Below are positions 13,564 through 27,300 of a DNA stretch of 64,000 bases, piece by piece (position 1 is the first letter of the stretch; the number at the start of each line of letters is the position of its first letter). Under the pieces are notes generated by a model. The model saw only the letters and a list, made by a program, of their open reading frames with translations. It had not been told where the DNA came from and searched no databases. Both the position numbers and the translations under genes were made by a program. Source of the DNA: Vanilla planifolia (lineage: Eukaryota; Streptophyta; Magnoliopsida; Asparagales; Orchidaceae); NCBI GenBank assembly GCA_023846275.1, contig CM043874.1:26757630-26821629 (forward strand). The letters are read 5' to 3'.

Positions 13564-15007
13564 CTGGTGATCATATGACACAACACCTTAATCAAGTTGC
13601 CTACAACTTCAATAGAAATCTATATCTTATTGCACCATACACAAAAGGGTAAAGCATTATCATGCATGCAAAAAGTGAAAATGTTTTGCCCCATGGAGCT
13701 TTGCATTCCATCTCTGGGAGACTTGTCTCAGGTTTTCATCAAAGTTGGGATTAGAAACTTAAAACATAAAGGTTAAGTGTTTGCCACAAGGCCAGTCTTT
13801 TATATGGGGCTCTTGGGTCAGTTTGGGAATTCAAAATGGTAAAGAAATGAAGTTTGCATTGCAGTTGACGAAGTGGAGAATTATTAACTATGAGAAGGCT
13901 GTGGTTGGGGCTTTGGATTGTGTCTAGAGTTGTTTTGAAGAAAGGGTATATGTGTTGAAGGAAAGCATCAAGAGGTTCTTGAAGGCTCTCGAGGTATTGT
14001 GGGTAATAGCTTCAGAAGAGAAGTATGAAATAGGAAGATCCTAAAGGTATCTCAAGGAGGAAGTTTGATGGGTTCTCGTGGGAGAGGATGGTTCAGAAAA
14101 GGGCCTTGAGGTTTGGAATTGGCCTTACGGAGTGGTTAAGGTGAGTTCTAAAGTGGCCTTGATAGGCTAAGACGGTGTTAGCTTTTTAAAGGTACAGTAA
14201 AATTAAGGTTTGACTCAAGAATAAAATGTGTTAGGTTTTAGTTGTTCTTGAGGTTTATAGAGTTGAAGGATATGCCCTGGTATCTTCACCATTAAGGTAA
14301 AGGGTTTGTTCAAGGATTCCAGTAAAAGAAACGAGATTTTTTATTAGCAACAATTTTAAGAAATGAAGTGCAATAATTAGAAAAAAAGAGATTTCTATTA
14401 AGTTTAATGAGTTTGAACCCTTTTCTACCTAGTTGCTGTAATTTCCATATGCAAAATGCTTATCAATTTCTTCTAATCCAAAAATGATCGAAGCATAACA
14501 ATGAAAAAGCCTGAAAAAAAACATTAAGCATTCTTGGGCATGGAGACAAATTATATTCATGCACATGCAGATCAAAATACTTGCATACAAATTGTAGAGA
14601 TGAACTTACAAAAAAAACTAAGCATATTCAATAGAGATAAACTCACAAAAATCTAGACATTCATATGAATGAACTTACAAATTTTAACAATTGAGAATAT
14701 AAAACATGGTCTTTTATGCACATTGAGAAGAGTCCAGCCCTTAGTAGAAACACCAGTTTTCTATTGATCATGCAACATTGTTGGGTAGCAGCAACTCTTC
14801 CTAGTGCTACTGGGAACATCAAAATAAGCACAAATGTGCTTATGTATTTGCTCAATTTAAACGGATTAAGACTTGTTCTTCTCTTTGCTGAATTATTTTG
14901 TTTGACAAAAGTATAATATAAGACTTGTGGCTCTTAAAAAAGGCAAGTAAAAGAAATTATAAATGAGCAGGAAACGAGCAAAGATACCCTTCAAGAATCA
15001 AACTAAC
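13564..15007. other. Between island and 3'UTR exon; unidentified coding-like relic at about 13,860-14,160
   Basis: On the + strand 13,860-14,160 is purine/G-rich and less AT-rich than its flanks, as old coding DNA often is, but no family motif could be named and stops interrupt every frame. The rest is ordinary AT-rich DNA. The overlapping 64-66-codon ORFs near 14.7-14.9 kb show no family signal. Confidence 0.3.
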
Positions 15008-15222
15008 CTTTACAATGCAAAGATGATATATTGCAAGCCAAGACAAGTATGTCGCTCAACTGGCAACACAATTGTCCTCAATCCTTGTGCAATCTAAGGA
15101 TATGCAACCTGCAAAATCCATGGGACACTGGGAAAACCATATCTAAGACAGAATACAACAAAACATGATAAAAAGATCTTCCGGTTCGACTACTTCTAAA
15201 TTTTTCTTACCCAAATACTCAT
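15008..15222 (-). other. RRM gene 3'UTR with candidate 102-bp intron
   Basis: Just after the stop, TTTGG|GTAAGA (donor at 15210) pairs with TTTTGCAG (exon from 15108), giving a 102-bp candidate intron at 15210-15109. The next exon would run 15108-15008 and end at AAAG|GTTAGT, another good donor that could lead to the GC-rich island 1.4 kb away. No clear poly(A) signal was chosen. Confidence 0.4.
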
Positions 15223-15311
15223 CTAGGTTCCTCTAGGATCTGATCCATTTCCATCATTATACTGTGGTAAATGGGAAGGAAGAATGAATTGTGACTGAGC
15301 TGGAACTGTTG
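15223..15311 (-). CDS. RRM gene exon 6 with stop
   Basis: After TTTCAG, two bases complete an Ala codon, then [18 protein letters not shown] to the C-terminal GSDPRGT and TAG (15225-15223). VPAQxQF matches the family's C-terminus. Confidence 0.92.
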
Positions 15312-18300
15312 CTGAAACCCAAAAACATCTGATTGTGATGTTCAACAAAAGTAAAAAATTAAAAAAACAATACCACCAAGGAGACTTGCTTAAGAAAAAA
15401 GCATAGGGAGAATGCTAAAATAGTCTCATATACCACAAAATTCAATATTTGAAAACTTCTTTATTGTCTTCCTTCTTGATCTTTAGATCCAATGAAAGAC
15501 TGCAAGCTCACGTCAAAAGGCTATACAAAAGCACCAGAAGCTTGTTTACCAATTACTGTATTAAGCATGTCATAGCTGGGCCTCAAACCCAGTTAAGAAA
15601 AACCAGAGGATGGCATTAATGAGAACATAGCCCTCATAATGACTAATTAAAAAAAATGACATTGAGCCTATATGAAATTGCGTTAGTGCTAGAATGTCTC
15701 CAAGAAGCAACACAACATATTTTCTCATTACAGTAACAAGTGAGCATGCCCACCACTTTGGAGCCTAGTGCGATATCAAATGAGCAAGGTTCTACACCAT
15801 CTTAGACAGTGTGACTAAAAGTGTATCACAAGACTAGAATTAGGGTAGGATCAAGTAATATTGATGTTTTAACTAAGAATTGATGAATACTATGTTTCAT
15901 AAGAAGAAAAATATTGTGTAGTCATGAAAACAAATAAGTGGATGAGAAGGTTGAAGAAGTGCTTTTGGAGCTAATTGATGACAATCAATCATTCTGATTA
16001 AGTCTACCTATGGAGGCTGTGTCACTTCACATGCCAAATTTTGCAAATACAAGCAGCAATCATTCTTGATGATAGAGACGATTTTTTTGACAAATTAAAT
16101 TATATATTCTAAATACATCCAAGACTATTTCCATTAGTTTCAGGAACTAAAGTAGGATCAAATAATATTGATTTTATAATTGAGAATTGATGAGTAACAA
16201 GTTTCATAAGAAGAAAAATGTTGTGCATTCATGAAAAAAAAAATGAGTAGATGAGAAGGTTGAAGACATGTTTTTGGAGCTACATGAGCACAATCATTTC
16301 TTTTAATCAAGTCAACCTATGAAGGCTGTGTGCTAATTCACATACCAAATTCTGTGATATAGGCACCAATCATTCTCAATAATAGAGAGAATTTTTTGAT
16401 AAATTAAATTATATATTCTCATCACATCCAAGACTCATCTCTAAAAATATCATCAATGACTTCTATACTACTTCTTGATAGAGCCCCAGCACACTCAAGA
16501 AAATCCGTTCACAGAATGAACCTATGAAGGCTGTGTGCTAATTCACATACCAAATTCTGTGATATAGGCACCAATCATTCTCAATAATAGAGAGAATTTT
16601 TTGATAAATTAAATTATATATTCTCATCACATCCAAGACTCATCTCTAAAAATATCATCAATGACTTCTATACTACTTCTTGATAGAGCCCCAGCACACT
16701 CAAGAAAATCCGTTCACAGAGTTACGAGTTTCATACATAAGCAGCCCACATTGCAAATTATACTATATTAACTACCACTAACATTTACAAATAACCCAAT
16801 TGTGGCTAACAGTTGGACTTCTCCAAAACTTTGGCCTAGAGCCTTTTTGTTAGACTTTTTTACCTAATGTTTTTTTTAGTAATGTAGTGATTTTTAAGAT
16901 GACTAATGATAAATTTATGATTTTAAAGATTATATAAAGATTTTAATAATAGGGCAAGTAAATATTAGCCTTAAAAAAAATTTTATTAGTGGAATCTTAA
17001 ATAGGCATGTAGGAAAAAAAAAACAATTTAAGACAATCATATGATTATAATCTTGGAAAAGATAATGATAGAAGTATAACTAATTTTTTGAGTTTGCTTT
17101 AACATATAATCTTATTATCATTGATATTTTCTTTATTAAACAAAAAAAGCATTTTATTAGTTATAACAATGAATCTTCAAGAACACAAATAGATTTTTAT
17201 TAATTGAGAGAAAAATACCTAAATGATAAAGATATCACACAAGAAAAAAATTTGATCACCTAACACCTTTAAGTGAACTTAATTGTCCATCTTAAAACCG
17301 TAAGAAATTTGAAGTAGATTTCACCTATAATTTTAATCATGCTTCCCCTTCCAAATCATATGTAAGAGCCATGAGCATCCAATTAGATTGAATAGGATGA
17401 CATTTTCTTGATTCCAATTTGCAAATGCAAATTTCAATCAAAATCAGAAAGCAAAATATACTAAGGCCCTCAAATTTCCTAAAGTTTTTATATAAAAGTC
17501 TCATAAATATAACTAGAAAGACATGTCAAATACCATACAAATAAATGGGAATGTTAGTTTGATATATCCTACTTTGTGCCCTACTTATTGAAGAATAAAC
17601 AATTCAATTTCCTTATATTCTTCACAAGATTTGAAAGTCTTCCTTTTTAAACCCCAATCACTCATTAATTTCTGCAAATTCTACTTTTAATGGGACAAAG
17701 AATTCTTTGATAAAATGATCTATTTTTTTCCACTTGGTTATATAATGAAAAAAATGAAGGATTTTATTACTCTCCACAATATCTAAATTAGATAGAATTT
17801 TAATTGCCCAAGCCTATGGTAAATTAGTCCAATTTGAAAGACATGTCAAATCATTTAGACAAAGCTTGCTTCCTATTCATCTACAAGTCCTTTTCAAATA
17901 CGAGAAAATGATTCCATTCTAAGGACAAATGTTGCTGAGCTAACATTCCATTTTTAGGCACCCTCTGACTTGTGTACTTTTTTTCCAATAATCATAGTAT
18001 CATAACGCAGTTGTTGACAAGATTTACTATCATCAAAATTATATGCAAGTAAAACAAGAGTAAGATCAATCCCTTGTAGAGCTCAACGTAATGTAGACTT
18101 ACAAATATTTATACAAGATAAAAGATATAAAATGGAGAAAAATATATAATATAGACTAGTCAAAATGTGAGAAAATTCAAAATATTTAAGCTAACCTTTT
18201 AAGCATAAACTCAATTAAAATTACACAAATTGTCGCCCAAAAACACTTATTTTTAATCATATTTTTTAAACTATAGCAAATTATTCAATTCAACATCCTC

Positions 18301-21300
18301 ATTTTTGTAACACTCATTTTATTAATATGATTGAACTCAGATTTGTAATATATAACATTGTTAGCCTCATGATTACTTGAATATATAGGGAACAAAATGA
18401 TAAGAAAAAATTGAGAAATTGAATTTGAATCTTGCCTGGATAGGCCGCTGGAATAACAGGTCGAACTGGAGATCTTACTCCATTAATACTAGGGCCACCA
18501 AGGTGCAAATAATGATGACTAGGAACTGTATAGCCCTGTAAAGCTGTGTAACTTTGGCTTGTGATTGGTTGGCTAAGTTGCCCATACGAGTAAATAGCTG
18601 TATTTAGGGCTCCAGGAATACCATATACATGAGCATACTGCTGCGCGACATACTGACTATAGATGTTCTGTAAACAAAAAATACAATTGAGGCAAGAAAA
18701 GGAAAATACCGTTAAATATCAAAATAGTAAAAAGAAAAAAGTTTTCTTCAACTTCAGAACCTGTGGATAGGCATATTCTGGTCCATATGTTGCGAACCTG
18801 AATGAGAAAACAACAAACCCTTCAGCAACTTCAAGCTAACAGCAAGTACAACCCTGAGTTTAAAAGATAACTCTCTATGCATTCATTTGGAATAAAAAAA
18901 GACAGCCAAAGCTTAATTTTATACAAAATAAATACATATAAAATATGCACACACATACACAGTCAAATGTGCATGCACACACACATGTATATATACAGAC
19001 ACACACAATATAAATACATATAAAATATGCACACACATACACAGTCAAATGTGCACACACACACACATGTATATATACAGACACAGACGGACGGACAGAC
19101 GCACGCACGCACGCACAGACACACCTACTCATTTAAATATAAGAAATTCAGACAGCCATTATCTTTTATGAAATTTCAGCTTAACAATACTAGGAATGCC
19201 AATGTACAAGTTCAGTGGCTTGCAAAGTATGATATTGTTAAAAGAGCAAAGATTATTTTGAATTTTAGATTAAAAATATTATTAAAGAATGCAAAACACA
19301 AAGTGCATATTGTTAAAGTTTATCTAATATAACATTTTCTGAGAAATACACTAATACCAAAAGGTAGTGATAAGCCAAGTATCATTCCATGGATCTCTTG
19401 ACAACTTACTACTGTACGAAGGGTGAGGCCTTTGTTTTGGGAGAGATAATATTCAAACTAATGAAGAAAATCACTATACTAAAAAATCCAACATATAAGA
19501 AGAACATTAATTTGAGCTATGGGGGCAAATCATTATCCCTATTCTGAGTTTCAAATATAACATCAAGATTAAAGAGATTGATTGTGTCCCAAGGATCAAG
19601 GTTGGTGACTTGAAGAAAATCCAATGCTTTGCACATGACTTCATTGAGGATGTGGATGAGGTTGAGACACCTCAAGAGCTTTCACTAGTTATAATCGAAC
19701 CACCTCAAGCAGAAGGACCATATCATCAAACTCCCTAGATATGCTTGCAAGGATTGCTGCATTAAAAGCAAGGATTAAATAGAATAACAATCACATTCAA
19801 CTGCTTGACATAACCATAGGTCAGAGATTAACAGAATTACAAGAAACAATCAAAGAATAACAAGCACAATCTCAAATCCAGTTTACATCTTTTGTTGGGA
19901 CAATTTCTGAGTTAGTCACTAGGACAGAAAGCATGCAAAAGAAAACCCTATACTATTGTCTTCTTTCTTGTAATATGAACAAATTTGTTGTAATTTTTTG
20001 AATAGAGAAATCAAAATGTTTTGTTTATATCTTTACATATTTCAATACCTGTGTTGAATGCAAAACCAAGATATTCAAGGATAAACCTATTGTTAAATGT
20101 TTTATCTATATCAGACTCTTGTTATATTATGCTGTGTTGAATGCATTGTGGGTTGGCATACATTGTCCTCCTAAAGAAGGATTAGCATGCACTTCAAGAT
20201 TATCAATCCTTTTAAATGATTACAAAAAAGGGAAAAAGTATATACAAGAATTTAAGAGGAGCTTAGATTTAAGGAGAGTTCCTTTAAATTTGATTAAATG
20301 GTTTAAGTTGTGTCAAACCTATTTGTCCCTTTAAGTTTTTATACATTTGTTTGAATAGCTCTAGTACATACGGTAGCATATTGCTTCATTTCTAGGATTG
20401 GTTTTGTCATTATCAAATGGATGGGATTGTTAATCTCAAACCTTATGTGGTGATTTGATAAAATAAAATCATATACTTATATTTATTAATGTGTATTTTA
20501 AGCATGTGATGAATATGACTAACAAGCATGATTAATGATGGTCAAGGATTATGGTTAGCTCAAATTTCCCAAGGGTGTAGCTATGTGCTTGTTACTCTTG
20601 ATGGAGTGATATTTATCTAAATACATTCTTACCTACTTTATTATGGTAAAATATTAAAACTTATATTAAAAATTGTATAACAATTAGATTTATATATCAC
20701 TTTAATTTCTCACGAACTTTATGGTCAATATTCATGCATACTTGCTTGGTATCCTCTCTATCTCATGAGTTCGAATAATTTAACTAAATTTGACTTACAA
20801 AATAACTAAATATGAATTAATAGCATCATGGTTCATGTTTTAATCAAGTATGAATTGAAATAACGAGAATGAGAGTGTTAAACTACAAATTGCATGCTAA
20901 TCATACAATACAGCCTTATTAAGTTCATTTAATGTATCGAAGAGTAAATCATAGTCTGTGATCTCAAGTAATATTGTAAAGTGAATCATACAATACGATA
21001 TACCTATCATATAATATGATCTAGATGTAGGGCTCTCACAGTGAATACAAATACAAGCAAAAATATTCTTATAATGTAATGGTCAAGTATCATATTTGTA
21101 CGATCTATATAAGAACCAAAGTAACTAAATAAACATATAAACCTAAGATATTTTGTACAATAAGATGTTAAGCATCATACAATTACAATTCTAACCCAAC
21201 AAAAAATTTAAAAAATCAAACATAAATCAAAAGAGAAGCAGAATCGTTCATATAATACAAGGTTACTTATTGTGCAACTGTGATCTTACTCCAACAAAGA

Positions 21301-24300
21301 ATTTAAAAAATCAAACACAGGTGAGAAGAGAAGCAGAAAATATTCATACAATACACTATTACTCATCATACAAATACGATCCCACTCCAACAGAGAGTTT
21401 AATAAATCAAACATATGTGAGAAGAGAAGCAAGGATATTTATGTAGTATGATATTACTCACTGTATAAGTATAATCCTACTACAATAAAGAGATTAAGTA
21501 CTAAGTGAACTAAATAGAGAACTTACAGCACGATATATAACTATAGCACCACACAGTTCTTTATAAGAACAAGTCAAACAATTTGATGTATTGGACGACC
21601 AAGTCACGCAGCAGTCTTGTGCAATACAATCCACATTATTGTACCATATGAACAAATGAGAATCACACAATTGATAGTTTATCTTCTATGAAATAGAAAA
21701 TTTTCCCTTTGATAACCATTGGAGTTACCTTAAGAGACTTGTTAATCATTGCTCCATTATAAATAAACCCTAACAACACTTGAGAAAGGACTAATGCAAG
21801 GTTATTAGAAGTGTTTGTGATTTAGTTGAGTTCTTCATTGTTCACATCTACCAACGAGCATTGCAGTAGTGTTAAAACTACTCCAAAGTAGATTTGAAGC
21901 CTTTCCATTCTCTTATATTTTACTTAATTTGTAATTTCATTTCATATAGTTTGTTAAACTTGATAACTTGATTAAGATTGTAAGTTTTGTATAAAGATCT
22001 CATTGTAAAAGTTCTTTTATTAGTTTTTAAACATTCTTGCAATTGGCTCATCAGAATCTTGATTGTTTGTGGTTCCTCTGGGCGTTCATTGGTGTCTTTA
22101 TGAATTAGTTTTTGTAAAGGTTTTCACATATCATTCATTTGATAAATGTTTTAACCGAGTAAGCTTGGTCATCAAACTAAGGAAGATGTAGATCCGAACT
22201 CGAATCACTTACAAATATTAGGATGATTTATTACAGTATTTATTTTATTTGTTTACTTCACACAAAATCTTTGACATAATTAAGAGTCCCTCTAAAAATC
22301 ACAATTCACCTACATCTTGTAGCTTAAATATTCCCACATATAGCTCACATTGGTTGAATGACCTAAAGTTTAGTATTATTTTTGTTATATGATTTATTCC
22401 ATATTAAAATTCAAAATATTTTTAAAATAAGAGGATGACATCTAAAAAATTTGATAACTCTAAAAAAATTTAATAATTGGCAATCATAAATAATAATTAA
22501 ATTATTTCATTAAGAACTTCTAATAAAATTGGTATAAGAAAACTAAAGCATTTCTAAGAAACAATTGCCTATCAATAACATAAAGGTTAGGATTTTTTAA
22601 AGAAAATAAAAATTCTTAGAACAGAAAATTTTAGAATAAAATTTTGATTTTATTAAACTATTGTAAAGTAACCCAAAAATTCATATTATTGTAACCATAC
22701 ATGAAGTAAGAAAAACGATAATTGTTTTCAAATCTAGAATTACAATTTTGGTAATTTTCTGAAAACAAAACAACAAATAATTTAAAAAAAAACTTAATCA
22801 ATTATTCTAAAATAACAAATCTTCATCAATTAAATTATTAAAATTTAAATAACTATTAACCTACATTTATAAATACTTAGAAAAATAATAAGGCATTACT
22901 AATAACACTGATATAAAATAAAGAGACAAACTTAGTTATAGTAATAATTTGAATAAAATCAGCTTAGAAAATAAATACATTGGAATTTAGTCAACAAATT
23001 AACAGTTAGTAATAATTTGAATAAGTTTTTGAAGATAAATAACCAAATGATGCCAAAAAAAATGTCAAAAATCAATCAATGAAGGTTAGAGCTTACCTGA
23101 AAAAAAAAATTCAGCCACAACATACATATAAATTAATTACTAACTACTTTTTTTCTTTAAGACGTGTAAAGTAAATCAAAAGATCTACATTATAGTTGAG
23201 TATATCAAAAAGTAAATACAACCAAAAAGTGAAAGCACTTCAATTGTCTCAAAAAGATTTAATTTAAATTCTAAAAATCAACCAAAACAAAAGATATCAA
23301 CCTCTTGCATCTAAATTTAGAATTATAGTTGCCAAAATAAAGTTCTAAAAAGTCAAATAAAAACAAGATAGTTATTGAACATATGAGAAATACAATTCAC
23401 TCTTTCCAAGAATCATTGATATTTTTCTGCAGATATAAATTAGACTTGGACAATGAGAACAATCAATAGCTCAAAGATTCTTGTAAAACAAATTTGGTGC
23501 TTTTGCATACTGCGATATAAGTAAATAGATGACGAGAGATATTTGAAGAATATCTTTACCTATAAAACAATTTCTGGTCATCGTTTTTACAACAAAAGTT
23601 CCATTTCAACATCACACTTTTTTAACCATAGGTTTGTGAAAGTAATTTTCATAAAAGCTAAAAGATGAAAGCATTACAGTCTACACGGGAATGGCAAATC
23701 GACAACAGAAAAGCAGACTACGGTAACGCTAGACTCACCCATAAGAGGGGAATGCAAATGCTTGCTGGTAATTATAAGGAAGCACTTGATGATAAGTGGA
23801 CACTCCAACAAAACCTCTTCTTGGAATCGGTATGCCTCCACCATAAGGGCTGGAAAGTCTTGGTTGTACTGCAGATAGAAAACCCAAAATAAATGACAAT
23901 CAGTCATAAAAAATCTGTTATCCCCATGATCACATGATGGCTTCATCATGCGTGATGACAATAAGCCTAAAACAGTTTCACCTCATGGTTAATCTAGCAT
24001 GCATTGGTTTATATGACATTTGAATCAACAGCATATGTTACTGCTTCATGACCTTTGTTTCTTTGGGAAAGGAGATGTAAAGACCCCAAACTAAGAGCAT
24101 TATTTAAAGATGAAGCCTTAAACACTGATTTTAAACATCTTTTTTTCTTTTAAAGGAACTTGAGATAATCTAATTAGTAACAGATTTCATGCAATCCTTT
24201 TCAGGAAGTACTTAAAATAGCTTAAATAAACCTGTTGATGGATCAGAAGATTCATGTAGCCAATTCACTTAATGAGAATAAAAGTTGTAGCTGTTTTGCT

Positions 24301-27300
24301 TTTGTTATTATACATAGCACATATTACATGACAACTCAAAGGAATACTTACTAATTAGATTAAAACCACTTAAGTGTACTACAAAACTACTTTGGAAGAA
24401 ACTGTATTTCAATTGTAGCATTTATTTTATGATCCCTTAAACTCATAAAAAACAATCTAACAACCATTGTTAAGCAATTTAATCCTCATGGGCAAACAAT
24501 CTATCATTATCTAATAAGTGTATGCTTGATAATCACCATTAAATGTTCCAACCATCAGAGTTGATCAATAATCTTGAGGTATATGTACTTTATAAACTCC
24601 TTGGATAGTTCAATTACGTAATCAAATTTTCTAATCTATTTATACCAGGTTGATCAACTAGTCCCTAGCAATAATGGCACCTTTTTCTTTATTTTTATTT
24701 TTTTTTCCTAGCAATATCACCTTATGTATGCCTTAGGGTGAGAATTTGGTCTAAAGACAAAACATTACTTGAGATTTGGAGATGATTTCAACTTCAATTG
24801 AATTTAAATTGAAGCGATCAAGTTGAGCTATGAGCCAAAAATTTAGCTTGAACCATATAGTGCGAACCAACATCAAGTTATGGTCAAATCAGCCCAACAT
24901 GGCCCAAAATTGAATTATTACACTTAGACATGTGTATATTGTTACAAGTATGCTTGATTGGACACTTAAGTAAACGAATTTATGAAAGCATATGTTAGTA
25001 CATTTAATATGATCAATCTTATAAATTTATTTATGATCAATAATTTGATTAAAACCTAAAAAAATTAGTCAAAATTTAGATTATTTTTGCTTGAATCTAG
25101 CACAAATCAATAACTAATGAGCCAGACATGGCTCACATCAAATCAGATCAACTCCTTCCTCTCCAAATCTAGAGGATCATATTGAGATCCAATCAAACAT
25201 CTTCACAATTAAATTGACTTGAAATAAAATCATTAACAAACAAAAATCTACATATGCCAAGGGAAAATAACAAAACAAGCAACAATCAAAAGAGGTTCAT
25301 GCATTAAATATGAAGCTACATATAACCCTTGATTTCATTTTTTCTTTTTCACTCCAAAGTTCCAAGTAAATTTCCATTATTTCAAACATTTCCCTTGTTT
25401 TTTTAATAAGAAGGTTTCAATGCATAAGTAATATTACTTGAGCCATACTACATGAGATATTCTAAAATCTTCTTTTCTATTTGTTACAATCAATGAAATC
25501 ATGCCCATACTCTCTTCTTTAATTCTTAATCTTTTACCCAAAATAAGTGTTGATATTGGGGAAGAATCTCTTATTTTATCAAGGAGGGTTCATTAGCCTT
25601 GTTCTTGTTAGGGAGAAATACAATTATTATATATCAGTTTGTCCTCAAAAAACTTCGCTTTCATCCCCTCTCTTCCTTCAAATGCGGCGATAGACTACAA
25701 AAGGATGGGAATCACAAAGAATGAATGCAAAAACTAAGGGCAAGAATGAAACAACAAATGAGAAGTTGCAGAAAGTAACAAAATGTTTGGTAACATACAG
25801 AATAAAAAAGCATAAAAATTAAAGAAAACTTGCAAGATTCAATCCTTAGATGGAAAAGAGATTCAAGGGAACTCACAAAACCAAGAACCACACAAGCGAA
25901 GTTTGTACGTCAATGCACAGCAGCATGACCAGAAACGCAACCTTGAAAGCTTAGCGCTATGCATAAAAGCCACCCTTCAGTGAATTCATGCTGAATTAAA
26001 ACAGAAGAATTCAAGCTTCAACTCAATTTCATCACTGATTATCTTTTATAAATCCTGAGAAGTCCTTAAGTAGAGTTCTCTTATATGCCAAGGGCTTGTC
26101 AAGAAATAAATAGATTCCAATATACCAAATATAAACAAAAATATCAAAAAACAATCCTAAAACACTCTCAAATAAGCAATTCCCATCATCTGGATGCCAA
26201 CCAAATCAACGGTCTCATCCTACTCAACACCAAACCATCTATATCATCACCATTCGATTTGGGAATTGGAAGGTACAATCCATAGTCTGTCGATTACAAA
26301 TTAACTGCCCACATTGTTGTTTAACTAAAGCATAAGAGCTAGCTGCTGCTAAATGCCCACACAAAGTATAACCTAATTACAATCCAAATAGGAAAAGCTC
26401 TGATCATCCATCTGCATAATGCAAACAAACTAATGACCAACATGAGGATCTACAATCCACTGAGGAAAAAGCAGCTGTACACTTGAGTAAGACCTAAAAA
26501 GACTCAAGTAAAAGTGAAGAACAATTAAAAATGCAACATTCTAAATTGCAAGATGTCACATAAAATATAAGATATGTAGGCATCATAGTACAGATAGCAG
26601 CATAATCACCATACATAAGAATCATAGATAGAAATCCATACATAAGAATCTAGGATATTTGACTCTTCAGCTTTTGGATCCCTGAACAAATCGCACTCTC
26701 ATAAATAAAACTAAACCTGGAGATTTGTTGAACAGCTATGATGGGTAAGCCTCTTGGATGCTATGCCAAGGAATCATGAATATCTAGTTGGTTTCACATC
26801 CTTCATGATGCTTAGACAGAACACAATACAACAATAACATAAAAAACTTCATCCAATCTGACAGCTTGCCTAAAACATCAACAATACCAATAGCATACAA
26901 AAAGCAGATTAACCGTAGAGCTAGTGTAAACCAACAAATAATAACTATTCAAGAGGCCTTCACAGATAGATCTTAAAAATCAGCATATCATATAACTCAA
27001 AAAGAGGAAAAGAGGATCATCAGGAGGTCATCATGGAAATGGCCCAAATAGCATTAGAAAGTCATGAAGCCTAGGAATCAAAAATAATAACAGCCATTGA
27101 AGCCAGACACTGGCCTTGAAGAGAATATGGATGGCCATGATTATTTGCACCCCATAATCTAGAATCAGCACATGTAGGTGGTAACCAATATACCAAAACA
27201 GGAAATAAATTCTCAAGATGGAAAACTGTAGAAAATCCCATCTACAATAATAAACCAGAACGGGTAAAATTAGATTCAAAAGAATATTAAGGATCTCAAG

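Larger units (their letters stand above)
15312..18435 (-). other. RRM gene intron 5, GC-AG type, 3.1 kb
   Basis: The only donor that keeps frame and family homology is CAG|GCAAGA. The intron holds two ages of tandem duplication at 15.85-16.72 kb; 16,724-18,435 is AT-rich with nothing recognised. Confidence 0.88.

Noticed and set aside
18875-19132. 85-codon Cys/Val-rich ORF on the - strand
   Set aside because: It is the translation of CA-rich simple repeats and their 82-bp duplication, not a protein.
20119-20334. 71-codon ORF on the + strand in intron 3
   Set aside because: No recognisable domain, no splice context or neighbouring coding sequence; chance ORF.
23665-23961. ORFs on both strands over exon 3
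   Set aside because: They are out-of-frame readings over RRM gene exon 3, whose frame is fixed by phase with exons 2 and 4.
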